From CAZCQP01 sp964500895 (GTDB lineage: Bacteria > Bacillota > Clostridia > Lachnospirales > JAISER01): a stretch of 26,547 nt of DNA. Made by a program: the position numbers and the translations under genes. Below the pieces are notes generated by a model, which was not told the origin of the DNA, did not search any database, and saw nothing but the letters and a program-made list of their open reading frames with translations. Positions 15,980 through 23,721 of the stretch are shown here, piece by piece. Every line of letters starts with the position of its first letter. Within the stretch, counting starts at the first letter, position 1. Location of the stretch: contig CAZCQP010000040.1 of the NCBI GenBank assembly GCA_964500895.1, positions 1 through 26,547 on the forward strand, given 5' to 3'.

Positions 15980-16685
15980 GTCCATTCTCCTTGATTATGC
16001 TTTTTGCTGCTTTATCCAGCCATTCAATCATTTCCTCCAGGGCTGCCATAGGGTCTTTGGCTGCTGTGATGCCGCTTGTTGCCCCTGTGCCGTCTGCCCC
16101 GGAGGTGATGGCTTCATAAACATCTTGGCCGGTGCTGATGCCTGCCGCTTGCAATACAAGGGTATTGGGCGAAACAGATTTCACGGCTTGGTTGGTCTGC
16201 GCTTTATAGGTACTTTCGCTGGTTTTGCCTGTGCCTATGGCAGATGTGGGTTCGCACACCATGATATCCGGTTCGAACATGGCAAGGGCAAGGGCTTCTT
16301 CTACAGAATCTGCACAAACGATGCTTAACATGCCAAGCGCTTTTGCCCGTTCAATGGCTTTGGCCAATGCACTCATGGAAAGGGGGTGTTCGGCGTGGTT
16401 TAAAAATACCGCTTCCACCCCCGCATCTACAAGGGCTTCCGGCAAGATGTGGCCCATGCCCCGGCCGGGTACAATGCCATCCATATGCTGTGCTGTTATA
16501 ATCAGGTGTTTGGTGGCTTGCTTAATGGCCCGTAAATCTACATGCTGGGCAGTGAAGAAAATATCATACCCGTATTTTTCGGCCAATGCATCTGCGTGTT
16601 TGGCAAGCTGCATGGCTTCTTCCCCATACAGGTAGGATTTAGGGTTCACAACAAAAAATGGTCTTTGTATGATGCGTTTATTCAT
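15966..16685 (-). CDS. Archaeal-type triosephosphate isomerase
   Basis: A 239-residue TIM barrel with the catalytic set present: NPK (Asn14, Lys16), His97 in NHAEHP and Glu145 in CEPTSAIGTG. The compact length and segments such as AQHVDLRAI, AQHMDGIVPG, GHILPEAL and the late AGISTGQDV / GADGTGATSG loops resemble archaeal TIMs more than the ~250-residue bacterial type (which has HSERR and YEPVWAIGTG). It could isomerise triose phosphates from the adjacent aldolase, or a modified substrate such as erythrulose phosphate, as TIM paralogues do in erythritol pathways. GGAGGG precedes the ATG, which overlaps the aldolase stop (ATGA). Confidence 0.83.
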   Translation of the reverse strand: MNKRIIQRPFFVVNPKSYLYGEEAMQLAKHADALAEKYGYDIFFTAQHVDLRAIKQATKHLIITAQHMDGIVPGRGMGHILPEALVDAGVEAVFLNHAEHPLSMSALAKAIERAKALGMLSIVCADSVEEALALAMFEPDIMVCEPTSAIGTGKTSESTYKAQTNQAVKSVSPNTLVLQAAGISTGQDVYEAITSGADGTGATSGITAAKDPMAALEEMIEWLDKAAKSIIKENGHENI

Positions 16686-17530
16686 ACCAGCCCTCCTGCT
16701 TCATTTGAGAAGACTTGATAATAGTGGCGGAGTGTTTGTGCCATGCCTTCGTTGGCCGCTTTTTTCAGTGCCAAATAGTCGTTGGGTGTTTGCGCTTTTA
16801 TTTCCTGCATGGCGCTCACCAAAAAATCTGTGTAAATGTTAATTTTGGAAATGCCTTCGGTGGCACATTTGTGCAAATTGTCATCACCTGTGCCCGAACC
16901 GCCGTGTAAAACCAGGGGCACAGGCAGGGCATGGGTGAGGTCTTTTAAACGTTCAAAATTTAAAACAGGACTTTTAAGGTTTTTATAAATGCCGTGGATG
17001 GTGCCAATGGACACAGCCAGGGCATCCACCTGGGTTTGCTGGCAAAATGCCACCGCTTCTTCCACTTCTGTATAAATCGAATCAGTTTGATGGTTTTCGC
17101 CGTAGCTTCCCCCCATGCCCACATGGCCAATTTCAGCTTCCACCGTAACCCCTCTGGGGTGGGCAAAGGCAACCACTGCTTTGGTTTTGCGCACATTTTC
17201 TTCAAAACTGTCCATGGAAGCATCAATCATAACGGATGTAAAACCAAGGTCAATGGCCTTTTCGATAAATGGTATATCTGTTCCGTGGTCAATATGTAAA
17301 ACAACAGGCACATCAACACTTTCGGCTACCACCTTGCCAATGGCCGCCGCTTCCTCCAGGGAAATAAAGCTTTGGAACGCCTGGGCATAGGACAGAATCA
17401 CCGGTTTGTTAAGCTGTTGAGCCACGTGAACAAACGTTCTAGCTGAATCTAAATCAATATAATCGGGGGCAGGAACAGCGTAATTTCCTGCTTTTGCAGC
17501 TATCAAAATATCTTTAGAATTGATTAACAT
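16682..17530 (-). CDS. Class II ketose-bisphosphate aldolase
   Basis: 282 residues with the zinc class II aldolase pattern: LHIDHGTD (catalytic Asp81, zinc His82), Glu133 in VEAEIGHVG, His179 in GTIHG and His209 in LHGGSG. Such enzymes split fructose-, tagatose- or related ketose bisphosphates into two trioses. The N-terminal substrate segment AVPAPDYIDLDS differs from the common AFNVxN form, and MIDAS replaces the usual MIDGS, so specificity should not be assumed. GAGGAGG precedes the ATG. It sits between the UroD-like gene (12 bp) and the TIM gene (4-bp overlap), in the probable SorC regulon with the PTS. No ketose-phosphate kinase is present in the window. Confidence 0.86.
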   Translation of the reverse strand: MLINSKDILIAAKAGNYAVPAPDYIDLDSARTFVHVAQQLNKPVILSYAQAFQSFISLEEAAAIGKVVAESVDVPVVLHIDHGTDIPFIEKAIDLGFTSVMIDASMDSFEENVRKTKAVVAFAHPRGVTVEAEIGHVGMGGSYGENHQTDSIYTEVEEAVAFCQQTQVDALAVSIGTIHGIYKNLKSPVLNFERLKDLTHALPVPLVLHGGSGTGDDNLHKCATEGISKINIYTDFLVSAMQEIKAQTPNDYLALKKAANEGMAQTLRHYYQVFSNEAGGLV

Positions 17531-17542
17531 GGCTCCTCCTCG

Positions 17543-18670
17543 TTATTGCTGATAAGCGCCGTATTTTTTACCCACTTCGTACATATGGAAAAAGTTTTCA
17601 ATGGGTACGTCAATTTGAAAATGGTTGGATGGTGAAAAAATATAGCCTCCATTTTGGCCAAAGGCATCCATCCGTTTTTTCACTTCTGCTTCGGTGTCTT
17701 CAAGGCTTCCGGTTAAGGCGTATTGAATGTCCACACCGCCGTGGAAAATCAGTTTGTGGCCGAAATCCTTTTTAAGGGCTTCGGAATCCATACCTTCTGC
17801 GGCCGGCTGTAAAGCACTTTGGATGTCCACCCCCATGTCAATAAAGTAGGGCATCAGTGGCCGCACGCTGCCACAGCTGTGCAGAAAAATTTTAACATTG
17901 GGGGCTGCTGTTTTACAGGCTTCAAACAGCTTTTTGTGGGGCTCCAAAAAGAATTCTTCAAAAATAGAAGGCGAAATGAAGGGCGCACGTTGGGTCCCAA
18001 AATCGGAGGCAAATTCAAGCCATTCAATGTATGGCGCAATGGGCTGCAAATAATAAACGTTTAATTCAATGAGTTTGTTGGTGACAATCTCAATGAGCTT
18101 GTGGGCAAAGTCTGGGTCGTCATACAAATCTATAAAAAACTGCTCAATTCCCCGCAAATACTGGCAAATTTCAAAAATGGTGCCAGAGGTTGCAGACGTT
18201 GCGGTGATGGCATAGTCCGTCATTTCGTACCAATATTTGGCCCGTTCTGCCAGCCCACGAATGCGCCCTTCGTCTTGTATAACCGGCCATGGATGGGCTT
18301 CCAGGTCTTCCAAGGTGGCGTTGGCCAGGGGATGGTGGCTTAAAGAAGGGTGCAGCCCAATCAATTTTCTGCCCACGCCCCATTCATCTATGGTGCTGCC
18401 GTCTTCATTTTTATAGCTTTTAAAACCATCCGGCCGCCCAATGTTGATGTGACGGAAATCGGAGCCAATTAAATCGCTAATGCGGTAATCTTCATATTCG
18501 GATGTAGAGCCAGGACGAATACGCTCCCCCAGTTGTTGAAACCCTAAATGTTTGGCAACCGCAAGATAAAAGTCTGTGTTCATGCGGCTATCTGTTCCCC
18601 ATAAATCCATGGGTATTCTGTCTGGTATTTCCCCATTTAAAACCATGCGTACACGTTCTCTGCTGGTCAT
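17543..18670 (-). CDS. UroD/MtaA-superfamily methyltransferase-like protein
   Basis: A 375-residue member of the uroporphyrinogen decarboxylase superfamily: the N-terminus RERVRMVLNGEIPDRIPMDLWG, LHSCGSVRPLMP at 263-274, and FHGGVDIQ near 309. The His-x-Cys pair (264/266) is the zinc-binding signature of the corrinoid/thiol methyltransferase branch rather than of haem-pathway UroD. There are no haem genes nearby and the gene heads an aldolase/TIM operon, so a methyl-transfer or C1 role on the PTS-imported compound is possible but unproven. No corrinoid protein is seen in the window. GGAGGG precedes the ATG; the operon diverges from the SorC gene. Confidence 0.8.
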   Translation of the reverse strand: MTSRERVRMVLNGEIPDRIPMDLWGTDSRMNTDFYLAVAKHLGFQQLGERIRPGSTSEYEDYRISDLIGSDFRHINIGRPDGFKSYKNEDGSTIDEWGVGRKLIGLHPSLSHHPLANATLEDLEAHPWPVIQDEGRIRGLAERAKYWYEMTDYAITATSATSGTIFEICQYLRGIEQFFIDLYDDPDFAHKLIEIVTNKLIELNVYYLQPIAPYIEWLEFASDFGTQRAPFISPSIFEEFFLEPHKKLFEACKTAAPNVKIFLHSCGSVRPLMPYFIDMGVDIQSALQPAAEGMDSEALKKDFGHKLIFHGGVDIQYALTGSLEDTEAEVKKRMDAFGQNGGYIFSPSNHFQIDVPIENFFHMYEVGKKYGAYQQ

Positions 18671-18718
18671 TGTATCCCTCCTGCTTTATTACATTTTTTC
18701 ATTTTTACGATTTAATTA

Positions 18719-18735
18719 TTGAACATATTTTCATT
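18719..18735. promoter_or_regulatory. Putative SorC-regulator operator, site 1
   Basis: TTGAACATATTTTCATT matches the site upstream of the PTS promoter (25497-25513, minus strand) at 15 of 17 positions. It overlaps the -35 box of the regulator's own promoter, consistent with autoregulation, and also lies upstream of the divergent UroD-like operon. Confidence 0.6.
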
Positions 18736-18747
18736 ACGCTATATAAT
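18719..18747 (+). promoter_or_regulatory. Promoter of the SorC-family gene
   Basis: TTGAAC (18719-18724), a 17-bp spacer and a consensus TATAAT (18742-18747), ending 56 nt before the GTG start. I found no equally good minus-strand promoter for the divergent UroD-like operon. Confidence 0.75.
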
Positions 18748-18764
18748 GCACAAAGAACAAGTGG

Positions 18765-18781
18765 ACAGGTTCATAACCTGT
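18765..18781. promoter_or_regulatory. Palindrome in the SorC 5' leader
   Basis: ACAGGTT-CAT-AACCTGT, perfect 7-bp arms, located between the -10 box and the start codon. It could be a second operator or a small leader hairpin close to the ribosome site. Confidence 0.45.
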
Positions 18782-18802
18782 TGTAGAAAGGATGGTTGCG
18801 CC

Positions 18803-19759
18803 GTGGAGCAAAGCCAAAAACGCAAAGACATTATCAAAGTGGCTAAACTTTATTATTACGGGAAAATGTCTCAAGAAGACATTGCCAGTATGATGGGCAT
18901 TTCACGCCCTAAAGTATCCAGAATGATAGCTGCGGCCCACAAATTTAACATTGTGCAAATTGTGATTAACGAGCCCATTTCCTCCAACGAGGAAACGGCG
19001 GAAAAAATTCGTGCCCATTTTAACCTTAAAAAAGTTGTGGTGGTTTCTTCCGGCCAAACCATTGAAGCTGCCAAAGCCAATATTGCTAATGCCGCCACAG
19101 ATTTTTTAAACAGCATCCTGTTTGAAACCATTAAAATAGGCATTTCGTGGGGCACAACCCTTGGCGCTTTTGTGAACCACTTTAAAAGCGGAAAGACGGT
19201 TCCAAAAGCAAAGGTGGTGCAGCTGGTAGGCGGAACCTATAGCCAAAGTATGCATTTAGACGGCCAAGAGCTTGTGCGGGTGCTGGCCACCAAACTTAAA
19301 TGCCAGCCCAGCATTTTGCAGGCGCCTATGGTTGTTGAAAACCCCCGGCTTAGAGAGCTGATGCTTCAGGAAACCGAGGTGATTGAACACTTTAAGCTTA
19401 TTAAACAGCTAGACATTGCCTTCATAGGCATTGGCTCGTTCAATTATAAAAACAGTGTGGTGTATAAAGCCCGGTATGTAGAAGAGGCGCAGGCCAAGAA
19501 GCTAACTGAAATGAAGCTTTGTGACGTTTGCGGCCATCAAATTGATACCAATGGCAATGAACCCCTGTCTCCACTTTCCAATTGCGTCATTGGCATATCC
19601 TTGGAGGACTTAAAAAAGGTGCCCATGGTGGTTGCATTATGTGCCGGTAACGAAAAAGCGTTGCCCATACTTGCAGCGATGCACGGGGGCTACCTGGACG
19701 CTTTAATCATTGATGAAATAGCGGCACTTTCACTGCTGGAAGTGGCCAAAATAAATTAA
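18803..19759 (+). CDS. SorC/DeoR-family sugar-binding transcriptional regulator
   Basis: 318 residues. The N-terminal HTH is AKLYYYGKMSQEDIASMMG followed by ISRPKVSRMIAAA, the standard SorC start, and the remainder is the sugar-phosphate-binding domain (KIGISWGTTLGAFV, VQLVGGTYS, CAGNEKALPILAAMHGGYLDALIIDE). GTG 18803 is chosen because AGAAAGGATGG precedes it and the HTH then begins at the usual place; the in-frame TTG at 18719 is the -35 element of the promoter. SorC proteins respond to phosphorylated sugars. It is flanked by the UroD/aldolase/TIM operon (divergent) and the PTS operon (convergent, 3-bp gap) and shares an operator-like motif with both control regions. Confidence 0.87.
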   Translation: MEQSQKRKDIIKVAKLYYYGKMSQEDIASMMGISRPKVSRMIAAAHKFNIVQIVINEPISSNEETAEKIRAHFNLKKVVVVSSGQTIEAAKANIANAATDFLNSILFETIKIGISWGTTLGAFVNHFKSGKTVPKAKVVQLVGGTYSQSMHLDGQELVRVLATKLKCQPSILQAPMVVENPRLRELMLQETEVIEHFKLIKQLDIAFIGIGSFNYKNSVVYKARYVEEAQAKKLTEMKLCDVCGHQIDTNGNEPLSPLSNCVIGISLEDLKKVPMVVALCAGNEKALPILAAMHGGYLDALIIDEIAALSLLEVAKIN

Positions 19760-19762
19760 ATT

Positions 19763-20035
19763 CTAAACCTCTCCAAAGCCGCTTTCAATCAGCGCTGCCA
19801 AAGCATCAACGGCTTCACGTTCATCTGCGCCGTCACCCACAATTTCAATTTCGCTGCCACAGGAAAGCCCCATGGCCAACAGCATGATGATGGACTTGGG
19901 GTTGGCAGTTTTGGTTGTGCCCAGCTTTTTAAGGGTAAGCTGGCAATCAAAATGCTTGGCGCATTCCACAAATTCGGATGCGGGCCGGGCATGTAACCCG
20001 GTTTTATTGACAATGGTTGTTGTTCTGGTATACAT
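19763..20035 (-). CDS. HPr-family phosphocarrier protein
   Basis: 90 residues. The phosphorylated histidine is His15 in KTGLHARPAS, and the regulatory serine motif is NPKSIIMLLAMG (Ser48, equivalent to Ser46), so HprK control is possible. ATG 20035 follows AAAGGAG with 10-nt spacing; an upstream in-frame ATG at 20056 lies inside the EI gene and has no ribosome site. The gene follows EI by 2 bp. Since Firmicutes normally have a housekeeping ptsHI, this is likely a second, pathway-dedicated HPr. Confidence 0.9.
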   Translation of the reverse strand: MYTRTTTIVNKTGLHARPASEFVECAKHFDCQLTLKKLGTTKTANPKSIIMLLAMGLSCGSEIEIVGDGADEREAVDALAALIESGFGEV

Positions 20036-20037
20036 GG

Positions 20038-21759
20038 TTAAATTTCTCCTTTGCAAGTTGTATCTAAATAACGCTCAACCTCTTGGGCTGTAGGCAGGTT
20101 TTGCACATGCTTTGCCAGCTTTTGGCACTGCTCTGTTTGCAGGTTGGTGACTGTTTTTTTCACTTCTCCAATGGAAGCCATGCCCATGCTTAGCTTTGTA
20201 ATGCCAAGACCAATAAGCAAAGGAACGGCCATGGGTTCGCCCCCCAGCTCTCCGCATACACTTACAGGCTTGCCTTCTTTGGCAAAAGCAGTGGCCACTA
20301 AGCCCATCATACGAAACATGGCTGGGTGGTAGGCTTGGTAGTATTCGGCTACGGAAGGGTTCAGCCGGTCTACGGCCATCAGGTACTGGCACAAATCATT
20401 GGTGCCAATGCTTGCAAAATCCACTTCTTTGGCCGCCAGATCCGCCACCATGGCAATGGATGGAATTTCAACCATAATGCCAATTTTAACGTCCGGGGAA
20501 AATGCAAGCTTTTCTTCTGTCAGTTCCTGCTTCACTTCTTCCACAACGGTTTTCGCCTGCCGAATGTCCTCCATGCTGGCTACCATTGGGAACATAATGC
20601 TTAACTTGCCGTAAGCAGAAGCCCGAAAAGCTGCCCGTAGCTGTACTTTCATCAAATCTTTCTGCGCAAAGCACAACCGAAGGGCCCGAAGCCCCAAAAA
20701 GGGGTTGCTTTCCACGGGTAAATTCAGGCAGTCCACCTGTTTGTCTCCGCCGATGTCCAGCGTTCTTAAAATCACTTCTTTCCCATCAAAAGCTTCCAAC
20801 ACTTTTTTATAAACATTAAACTGCTCTGTCTCGGTGGGCGGTTGTGGGCGTTCCATGTATAAAAACTCGGTGCGAAACAAGCCCACGCCGTCTGTAAAGG
20901 CTGCGCATTGCAGTTCATCTTCGTTAGCAGAGCCGATGTTTAGCCCAATGTGTATGCGTTGTCCGTCTTGTGTAAAAGGCTGTAACGCCCTACATTGCAG
21001 TGTTTCTTCCTGCTCTTTTAAATAGGCTTCTCGCTTTGCTTGGTAGTGCAGCATTTCTTCCTGGGTAGGTTCGGTAATGACCATGCCTTCCGCCCCATTA
21101 ACGATGATTGTTTCCCCGTCTTTCAGTTGGTCCATCAACACCGGCACACCCAGCACAGCAGGTATGCCGTAACTTTTGGCTAAAATGGCCGAATGGCAAG
21201 TGGCACCGCCAATCTCCGTTACAATGGCCATCACCATGGTGCGGTCCAGGGTGGCCGTATCGGAGGGCAGCAAATCTTTGGCACAGAGAATGACAGGGCG
21301 TTCCAGTGCAGAAAGGTTGGTGCGTTCTTTTCCGGTGCAAATGGTAAGCAGCCTGCCTTTCACATCCTGAATGTCTGCGCAACGTTCTTTCAACAAGGCA
21401 TCGTCCAGGCTTGCCAGCATTTCCGCATATTTTTCAAAGACTGTTTGCACAGCAAACGCTGCTCCGTACCCATCCTTTTGAATGTGTGCTTCTATTTCCT
21501 CGCACATCACCACATCTTCCAATATTTCCAGATGTGCTAAAAATATTTTGCCCTGTTGGGCATGTTCGCCTTCAAACTGGTTGCACAGGGCCAACAGTTC
21601 TTGTTTGGCCACTTCGCAACTTTTTTTATATTGTAATAGCTCTGCGGGGCGTTCATTTTCTGGCCGGATTAGCCCATCAATGTTAGCGATCTCCTGGGCA
21701 AACAAAAGCGCAGGGCCCACCGCAAAACCTTTAGAAACACCATGGCCGGTTAATCGCAT
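20038..21759 (-). CDS. PTS enzyme I (phosphoenolpyruvate-protein phosphotransferase)
   Basis: 573 residues, normal for EI. The phospho-histidine loop is GGATCHSAILAKSYGIP (His189; usual GGRTSHSAI), followed by the TIM-barrel domain with LFRTEFLYM, ILRTLDIGGDKQ, FASIGTNDLCQY and the C-terminal VCGELGGEPMAVPLLIGLG. It transfers phosphate from PEP to HPr. AAGGAGG precedes the ATG. Its place between a cysteine desulfurase gene and HPr at the end of a galactitol-type PTS operon makes the system self-sufficient. The start of the phospho-loop differs (ATC for RTS), hinting at a specialised EI-HPr pair. Confidence 0.93.
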   Translation of the reverse strand: MRLTGHGVSKGFAVGPALLFAQEIANIDGLIRPENERPAELLQYKKSCEVAKQELLALCNQFEGEHAQQGKIFLAHLEILEDVVMCEEIEAHIQKDGYGAAFAVQTVFEKYAEMLASLDDALLKERCADIQDVKGRLLTICTGKERTNLSALERPVILCAKDLLPSDTATLDRTMVMAIVTEIGGATCHSAILAKSYGIPAVLGVPVLMDQLKDGETIIVNGAEGMVITEPTQEEMLHYQAKREAYLKEQEETLQCRALQPFTQDGQRIHIGLNIGSANEDELQCAAFTDGVGLFRTEFLYMERPQPPTETEQFNVYKKVLEAFDGKEVILRTLDIGGDKQVDCLNLPVESNPFLGLRALRLCFAQKDLMKVQLRAAFRASAYGKLSIMFPMVASMEDIRQAKTVVEEVKQELTEEKLAFSPDVKIGIMVEIPSIAMVADLAAKEVDFASIGTNDLCQYLMAVDRLNPSVAEYYQAYHPAMFRMMGLVATAFAKEGKPVSVCGELGGEPMAVPLLIGLGITKLSMGMASIGEVKKTVTNLQTEQCQKLAKHVQNLPTAQEVERYLDTTCKGEI

Positions 21760-21795
21760 ACCGACTCCTCCTTACGTATAGTCAATTCAAGTACC

Positions 21796-22935
21796 TTAAC
21801 TGTTTCCATCAGACAACATGGACACAGTTTGATGAAGCCTTTCACAAAGCATATCGGCTTCACCTTCAGTCATTGCTTGACTAAAAGATATGCGTATGCA
21901 GCCTCTTTCAAAAGCAGGAGGCACATGCAACGCCTGTATCACATGGGAAGGCTCTATGCTTTGGCTGTTACAGGCCGCACCCATGGAAAGCAAAATGCCC
22001 GCTCTGCTCATGTGAAAGACAATTGCTTCTGCTTCAATGTTGGCAAAGCCTACATTGCATATGGAAGGCACACTGTATAAAGGCAAACTGTTGATGCACG
22101 TATCTGGTCTCCCTCCAAAACGGCCAATCACCTTGTCTTTCAGTTTTGCCATATGCAACCTAGCCTCTGCCCTGTTTTTCTCTAAAAGTTCTAAAGCTTT
22201 CCCCATGCCTATAATGGCTGGCACATTTTCTGTTCCCGCACGCAGGTTCCGTTCCTGTTGCCCGCCGCTGATTAATGGTGCCAGCGCAATACCCTGGCGG
22301 CAATATAGTCCGCCGCACCCTTTGGGGCCATAAAACTTATGGGCAGAAAAGGAAAGCAAGTCCACCCCAAGGGTCTGAACATTCACAGCCTGGGTGGCCA
22401 TGGCCTGTACGGCATCCGTATGAAACAATGCCCCTTTTTGATGGGCAATGGCTGCCAGCTTTTGAATATCCTGCAAAGCCCCGGTTTCATTGTTTACCCA
22501 CATGATGGAAACCAAGCTGGTATCACTGGTGATGGCCTTTTCAAGGGTATCCGGCTGCACCATGCCCTGTGCATCAACAGGCAAGTATGTAACGGAAAAG
22601 CCCATGGTTTCCAGTTGGCGGCATGTTTCCAGCACGGCATGGTGTTCAATTGCTGTGGTGATGATATGCTTTTTTACATTTCCTTTGCCAAATGCCACAC
22701 CTTTAATGGCCAGGTTTGCGCTTTCTGTACCGCTGCCGGTGAAAATAATTTCTTCCGGCAAAGCACCCATGGTTGTGGCCAGATGGGTGCGCACGTTTTC
22801 CACTGCTTGCAGACAAGCCCTACCTTCACTATAGATGGAGGAGGGGTTAAAAAATTGTGTTGTGAAATATGGCTCCATGGCCGTGAATACTTCTTGCGCC
22901 ACGGGTGTGGTGGCCGCATAATCTGCATAAATCAC
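21796..22935 (-). CDS. NifS/IscS-family cysteine desulfurase
   Basis: 379 residues: YADYAATTPV at the N-terminus, His98/99 in IEHHAV, PLP lysine Lys200 in SAHKFYGPKG, and the catalytic cysteine loop SMGAACNSQSIEPSHV (Cys322). These enzymes take sulfur from cysteine as a persulfide for Fe-S clusters, thiamine or tRNA thiolation. The GTG start overlaps the stop of the second IIB-like gene (GTGA), so it is translationally coupled within the PTS operon, an unusual location. No IscU, ThiI or MnmA partner is adjacent; YjbQ (a thiamine-related family) in the co-regulated operon is the only loose thematic link. Confidence 0.87.
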   Translation of the reverse strand: MIYADYAATTPVAQEVFTAMEPYFTTQFFNPSSIYSEGRACLQAVENVRTHLATTMGALPEEIIFTGSGTESANLAIKGVAFGKGNVKKHIITTAIEHHAVLETCRQLETMGFSVTYLPVDAQGMVQPDTLEKAITSDTSLVSIMWVNNETGALQDIQKLAAIAHQKGALFHTDAVQAMATQAVNVQTLGVDLLSFSAHKFYGPKGCGGLYCRQGIALAPLISGGQQERNLRAGTENVPAIIGMGKALELLEKNRAEARLHMAKLKDKVIGRFGGRPDTCINSLPLYSVPSICNVGFANIEAEAIVFHMSRAGILLSMGAACNSQSIEPSHVIQALHVPPAFERGCIRISFSQAMTEGEADMLCERLHQTVSMLSDGNS

Positions 22936-23237
22936 AATCCATCCCCCTCTTCGCCTGCAAGCAGCTGGACAATGTTTTTCAGTAACTCTTTTTCCCCAAC
23001 GTGGTTAATAAAAGGTTTTCCGCTAACCACCGGGCAATTGGTGTTTTCAAAAAATTTAAACATTTCAATAATCAAATGATAATGAGGCTCTACATAGGCG
23101 GTTTCCCATAAGTTTTGTATCTTAACGGTCACCTCTATGTTTTGTAGGGCACATTGGGCCTTTATTTTTTCTGCGGCCATTAACATGGTGGTGCCGCATA
23201 AGCCTCCTGCGATGAGTACTTTTTTAGTTGTCTTCAT
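22932..23237 (-). CDS. Second galactitol-type PTS IIB-like protein lacking the canonical cysteine
   Basis: 101 residues from ATG 23237, which lies inside the 3' end of the IIA gene; an earlier in-frame start at 23288 would extend further into IIA and has no ribosome site. The sequence KKVLIAGGLCGTTMLMAAEK aligns without gaps to the GatB P-loop (IIVACGGAVATSTMAAEE), and the C-terminal PVVSGKPFINHVGEKELLKNI matches the GatB end. At the position of the phosphorylated cysteine it has Gly11; a cysteine is present three residues later (Cys14). It may be a shifted-site IIB or a non-catalytic regulatory paralogue. A canonical IIB is encoded at 25023-25331. Confidence 0.68.
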   Translation of the reverse strand: MKTTKKVLIAGGLCGTTMLMAAEKIKAQCALQNIEVTVKIQNLWETAYVEPHYHLIIEMFKFFENTNCPVVSGKPFINHVGEKELLKNIVQLLAGEEGDGL

Positions 23238-23694
23238 ACTTTTCAGGGTGGGCAAATATTTCTGCAAATGCTTCTGCCGTTTGCGCATCTTTTAAAGCCA
23301 ACAACATGGCGCCGTTGCTAAAAATCTGCATCAGTTCCTGCAAATTTTCCACATGGCCATCTGAGCCGTCGTGGTTAGCCATAACAAAAACAAGTTCTAC
23401 AGGCAGTGATTCAGATTTATCTGCCATGTTTTGAAAAAGCACCGGGGTTTTGAGTTGCGCCACTCCAACGCCAGATTTTTTAACATTTTTGGAATAGGCA
23501 TGGGGTACGGCGGTCATCACCCCTTCACTGGGCAAACCTGTGGGGTACTCTTTTTCCCGCTCCAACACTTCTTCGTAATACTGGCCGTCTACGTAACCTT
23601 GCTTCACCATGCGTTCAATGACGGCACGAATGGCTTCTTCCTTTGTATGCACCGCTAGGTTCATACAAATCAGGTTTGGGTTTATATGCAACAT
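23224..23694 (-). CDS. PTS IIA component (galactitol/fructose-mannitol type)
   Basis: 156 residues. EREKEYPTGLPSEGVMTAVPHAYS carries the active histidine (His65) in the arrangement of the IIA-Fru/Mtl/Gat family, followed by the usual PVELVFVMAN strand and an LQELMQIFS helix. ATG 23694 is chosen because AAAGGAG lies 6 nt before it; ATG 23718 lacks a site. It accepts phosphate from HPr and passes it to IIB. It lies 27 bp after IIC and overlaps the second IIB gene by 14 bp. Confidence 0.87.
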   Translation of the reverse strand: MLHINPNLICMNLAVHTKEEAIRAVIERMVKQGYVDGQYYEEVLEREKEYPTGLPSEGVMTAVPHAYSKNVKKSGVGVAQLKTPVLFQNMADKSESLPVELVFVMANHDGSDGHVENLQELMQIFSNGAMLLALKDAQTAEAFAEIFAHPEKYEDN

Positions 23695-23721
23695 TGCAAT
23701 CTCCTTTGATCCATGCACATT

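Noticed and set aside
18719..18802. N-terminal extension of the SorC gene from TTG 18719
   Set aside because: The segment contains the -35 and -10 boxes of the gene's own promoter; GTG 18803 follows a good ribosome site.
22339..23079. 246-codon plus-strand open frame opposite the cysteine desulfurase and IIB-like genes
   Set aside because: Composition is unlike a real protein and the minus strand carries conserved catalytic motifs and ribosome sites.
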